Origin: Pseudomonadota bacterium
GTDB lineage: Bacteria > Pseudomonadota > Alphaproteobacteria > Acetobacterales > Acetobacteraceae
Length of the DNA stretch: 12,388 bases
Assembly (NCBI GenBank): GCA_021808985.1
Contig: JAKBAQ010000053.1
Coordinates: forward strand, 1-12,388
Reading direction: 5' to 3'
Positions 10,470-12,388 of the stretch are shown here, piece by piece. The notes beneath the pieces were generated by a model. It made no database searches, was not told the origin of the DNA, and saw nothing but the letters and a program-made list of their open reading frames with translations. Each line of letters opens with the position of its first letter. The stretch's first letter is position 1. A program made the position numbers and the translations under genes.

Positions 10470-12388
10470 ATGACCCATGAAACCGGCGCGGAATTTCTCT
10501 CAGCTTGGGCCGCCAACGCCAAGATTTTAAAGGAAACCTATAGCCAGGGCCAGGAGCATGACAATTGCGGGGTGGGCCTGGTGGCGGCGCTGGACGGCAA
10601 GAAGCGCCGGGACATCGTGCAGGCGGGGATTGATGCGCTGAAGGCTGTCTGGCATCGCGGGGCCGTGGATGCCGACGGCAAGACCGGCGACGGGGCGGGC
10701 ATTCATATCGAAATTCCGCAGGATTTTTTCGCCGCCGAGGTTCAGCGCTCGGGCGACGGGCTGCGCGAGGGGCCGATTGCGGTCGGCATGGTGTTTCTGC
10801 CCAAGACCGACCTTGGCGCGCAGGAGCGCTGCCGCCAGATCGTGGAGACGGAGATTCTGGATTTCGGCTACCGTATTTATGGCTGGCGGCAGGTGCCCAT
10901 CAATGTCGAGTGCATCGGCGAGAAGGCCAACGCCACGCGCCCGGAGATCGAGCAGATCATGCTCTGGAACGCGCGCGGCGTGCCGGAGGATGTGTTTGAG
11001 CGGGAGCTCTATATCATCCGCCGCAAGATCGAGAAGGCGGCGATCGAGGCGCAGATACCTGATTTGTATCTCTGCTCGCTCTCATGCCGCTCGATTATCT
11101 ATAAAGGCATGTTCCTGGCGGCCTCGCTGACGGATTTCTACCCCGATCTGCTGGACCAGCGCTTCGTCTCGCGCTTTGCCATCTATCATCAGCGCTATTC
11201 CACCAACACCTTCCCGACCTGGAAGCTGGCGCAGCCCTTCCGCATGCTGGCGCATAATGGCGAGATAAACACGGTGGCCGGCAACATCAACTGGATGCAG
11301 AGCCACGAGACCCGGCTGGCGGCCGAGGGGCTGGACGAGTTCTTGAACTATGTGAAGCCGGTGGTGCAGGCTGGCGGCTCTGATACCGCTGCGCTGGACA
11401 ATGTGTTCGAGCTGCTGGTGCGCGCCGGGCGCGATGCGCCGATGGCCAAGACGCTGATGATCCCGCCCTCGATCAGCAATGACGCGACGATGCCCAAGGC
11501 GCATCGCGACCTGTTTCTGTACTGCAATGTGGTGATGGAGCCGTGGGACGGCCCGGCGGCGGTGGCCGCCACGGATGGCAATTTCGTCATCGCCGGGCTG
11601 GACCGCAACGGATTGCGCCCGCTGCGCTATACGGTGACGCGGCATAACATGCTGATTGTAGGCTCCGAGACCGGCATGGTGAAGCTGGATGAGGATAATA
11701 TCGTGGAGAAGGGGCATGTGGGCCCCGGGCAGACCATTGGTGTGGATCTGGCCGCCGCGAAATTCTACCATGACGCCGAGATCAAGGACATGCTGGCCGC
11801 CAGGCAGGATTTTGGCGCCTGGGTGAAGCGGATTACGGTTATCGACCATATCGTGAAGACGGACGCGCCAGAGCCGGTGCGGCTGGATGCGCAGGCCCTG
11901 CGCCGGCGCCAGCTCGCCGTGGGATTCACGCTGGAGGATATGGAGCTGCTGCTGCATCCGATGGTGGATGACGCGCAGGAAGCCACCGGCTCCATGGGCG
12001 ATGACACGCCGCTGGCCGTGCTTTCAGACAAATATCGCGGCCTGCACCATTTTTTCCGCCAGAGCTTCTCGCAGGTCACCAACCCGGCCATCGACTCCTT
12101 GCGCGAGACGCGCGTGATGTCGCTCAAGACCAGGCTGGGCAACCTGGGCAACGTGCTCGACGAGGATTCCGAGCAGTGCGACCTGCTCCAGCTTGATAGC
12201 CCGGTGCTCTCCACCGCCGAGTTCGAGGCGATGCGCAAGACCATGGGCAGCAATGCCTGCGTGGTGGATTGCACGTTCAAGGTCATCAACGGTGAGGACG
12301 GGTTGCGCCGGGCGATCAAGCGCATCCGCCGCGAGGCTGAGGAGGGGGTGCGCGCGGGCTGCACGCATGTGATCCTGACCGATGAGGC
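10470..12388 (+). CDS. gltB: Glutamate synthase (NADPH) large subunit GltB, 3' end outside window
   Basis: GltB hydrolyses glutamine and channels the ammonia to 2-oxoglutarate on an FMN/3Fe-4S domain. The frame stays open from the ATG at 10470 to the window edge (639 codons of roughly 1,500 expected). The first 32 residues are a propeptide; the mature enzyme should begin at Cys33 in QEHDNCGVGLVAAL, the class II amidotransferase nucleophile. Other conserved blocks are KTGDGAGIH (71-79), AIYHQRYSTNTFPTW, AHNGEINT (261-268, with the oxyanion-hole Asn263-Gly264), EPWDGPAA (357-364) and GLDRNGLRPLR (376-386). The window ends in the central domain, before the FMN site. GGAG about nine bases before the ATG lies inside the end of gltD. 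The gltD-gltB order is the reverse of the E. coli gltBD operon. Confidence 0.97.
   Translation, partial: MTHETGAEFLSAWAANAKILKETYSQGQEHDNCGVGLVAALDGKKRRDIVQAGIDALKAVWHRGAVDADGKTGDGAGIHIEIPQDFFAAEVQRSGDGLREGPIAVGMVFLPKTDLGAQERCRQIVETEILDFGYRIYGWRQVPINVECIGEKANATRPEIEQIMLWNARGVPEDVFERELYIIRRKIEKAAIEAQIPDLYLCSLSCRSIIYKGMFLAASLTDFYPDLLDQRFVSRFAIYHQRYSTNTFPTWKLAQPFRMLAHNGEINTVAGNINWMQSHETRLAAEGLDEFLNYVKPVVQAGGSDTAALDNVFELLVRAGRDAPMAKTLMIPPSISNDATMPKAHRDLFLYCNVVMEPWDGPAAVAATDGNFVIAGLDRNGLRPLRYTVTRHNMLIVGSETGMVKLDEDNIVEKGHVGPGQTIGVDLAAAKFYHDAEIKDMLAARQDFGAWVKRITVIDHIVKTDAPEPVRLDAQALRRRQLAVGFTLEDMELLLHPMVDDAQEATGSMGDDTPLAVLSDKYRGLHHFFRQSFSQVTNPAIDSLRETRVMSLKTRLGNLGNVLDEDSEQCDLLQLDSPVLSTAEFEAMRKTMGSNACVVDCTFKVINGEDGLRRAIKRIRREAEEGVRAGCTHVILTDE

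Overview
The window looks like chromosomal DNA of a GC-rich alphaproteobacterium, most probably in or near the Acetobacteraceae. This rests on my recognition of the protein types and their arrangement, not on a database search. All genes have the same high-GC character and there is no phage, transposon, integrase or CRISPR array. Most genes are housekeeping or cell-envelope genes. The most unusual locus is a compact iron-uptake operon.

Layout. (1) Positions 1-851, plus strand: the 3' part of an LpxR-type outer-membrane lipid A deacylase gene. (2) Positions 852-1035: a short AT-rich gap between convergent genes, holding two strong hairpins. (3) Positions 1036-4828, minus strand: a MaoC/NodN-like hydratase preceded by the kdsD-lptC-lptA-lptB operon, whose genes overlap by 1 to 4 bases. 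This operon supplies arabinose-5-phosphate for Kdo synthesis and the LptC, LptA and LptB parts of the LPS export bridge. (4) Positions 4922-6880, minus strand: a Fur-box-like operator, an FTR1 ferric permease fused to a cupredoxin domain, and a coupled beta-barrel outer-membrane protein of unknown function. (5) Positions 6987-7763, minus strand: a short RNase D and a tRNA-Leu(CAG). (6) Positions 7892-8818, plus strand: an NDUFA9-like atypical short-chain dehydrogenase. (7) Positions 8819-9030: a gap with a conspicuous inverted repeat. (8) Positions 9031-12388, plus strand: gltD followed by gltB (glutamate synthase, small then large subunit). gltB runs off the end of the window.

How the genes work together. 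The LpxR-like protein, KdsD and LptCAB all serve the outer leaflet of the outer membrane. The FTR1-cupredoxin protein and its partner barrel look like a reduced EfeUOB/FtrABCD-type iron importer under iron control. GltD and GltB together form NADPH-dependent glutamate synthase, the GOGAT half of ammonium assimilation.

The best candidate for something not well described is the Fur-box / FTR1-cupredoxin fusion / unknown outer-membrane barrel operon. In the fusion, a signal-peptide-like segment with an AxA site lies at the junction. The two intergenic palindrome elements are also worth comparing with the rest of the genome. No gene-free stretch exceeds 300 bases; the largest is 212 bases, upstream of gltD.
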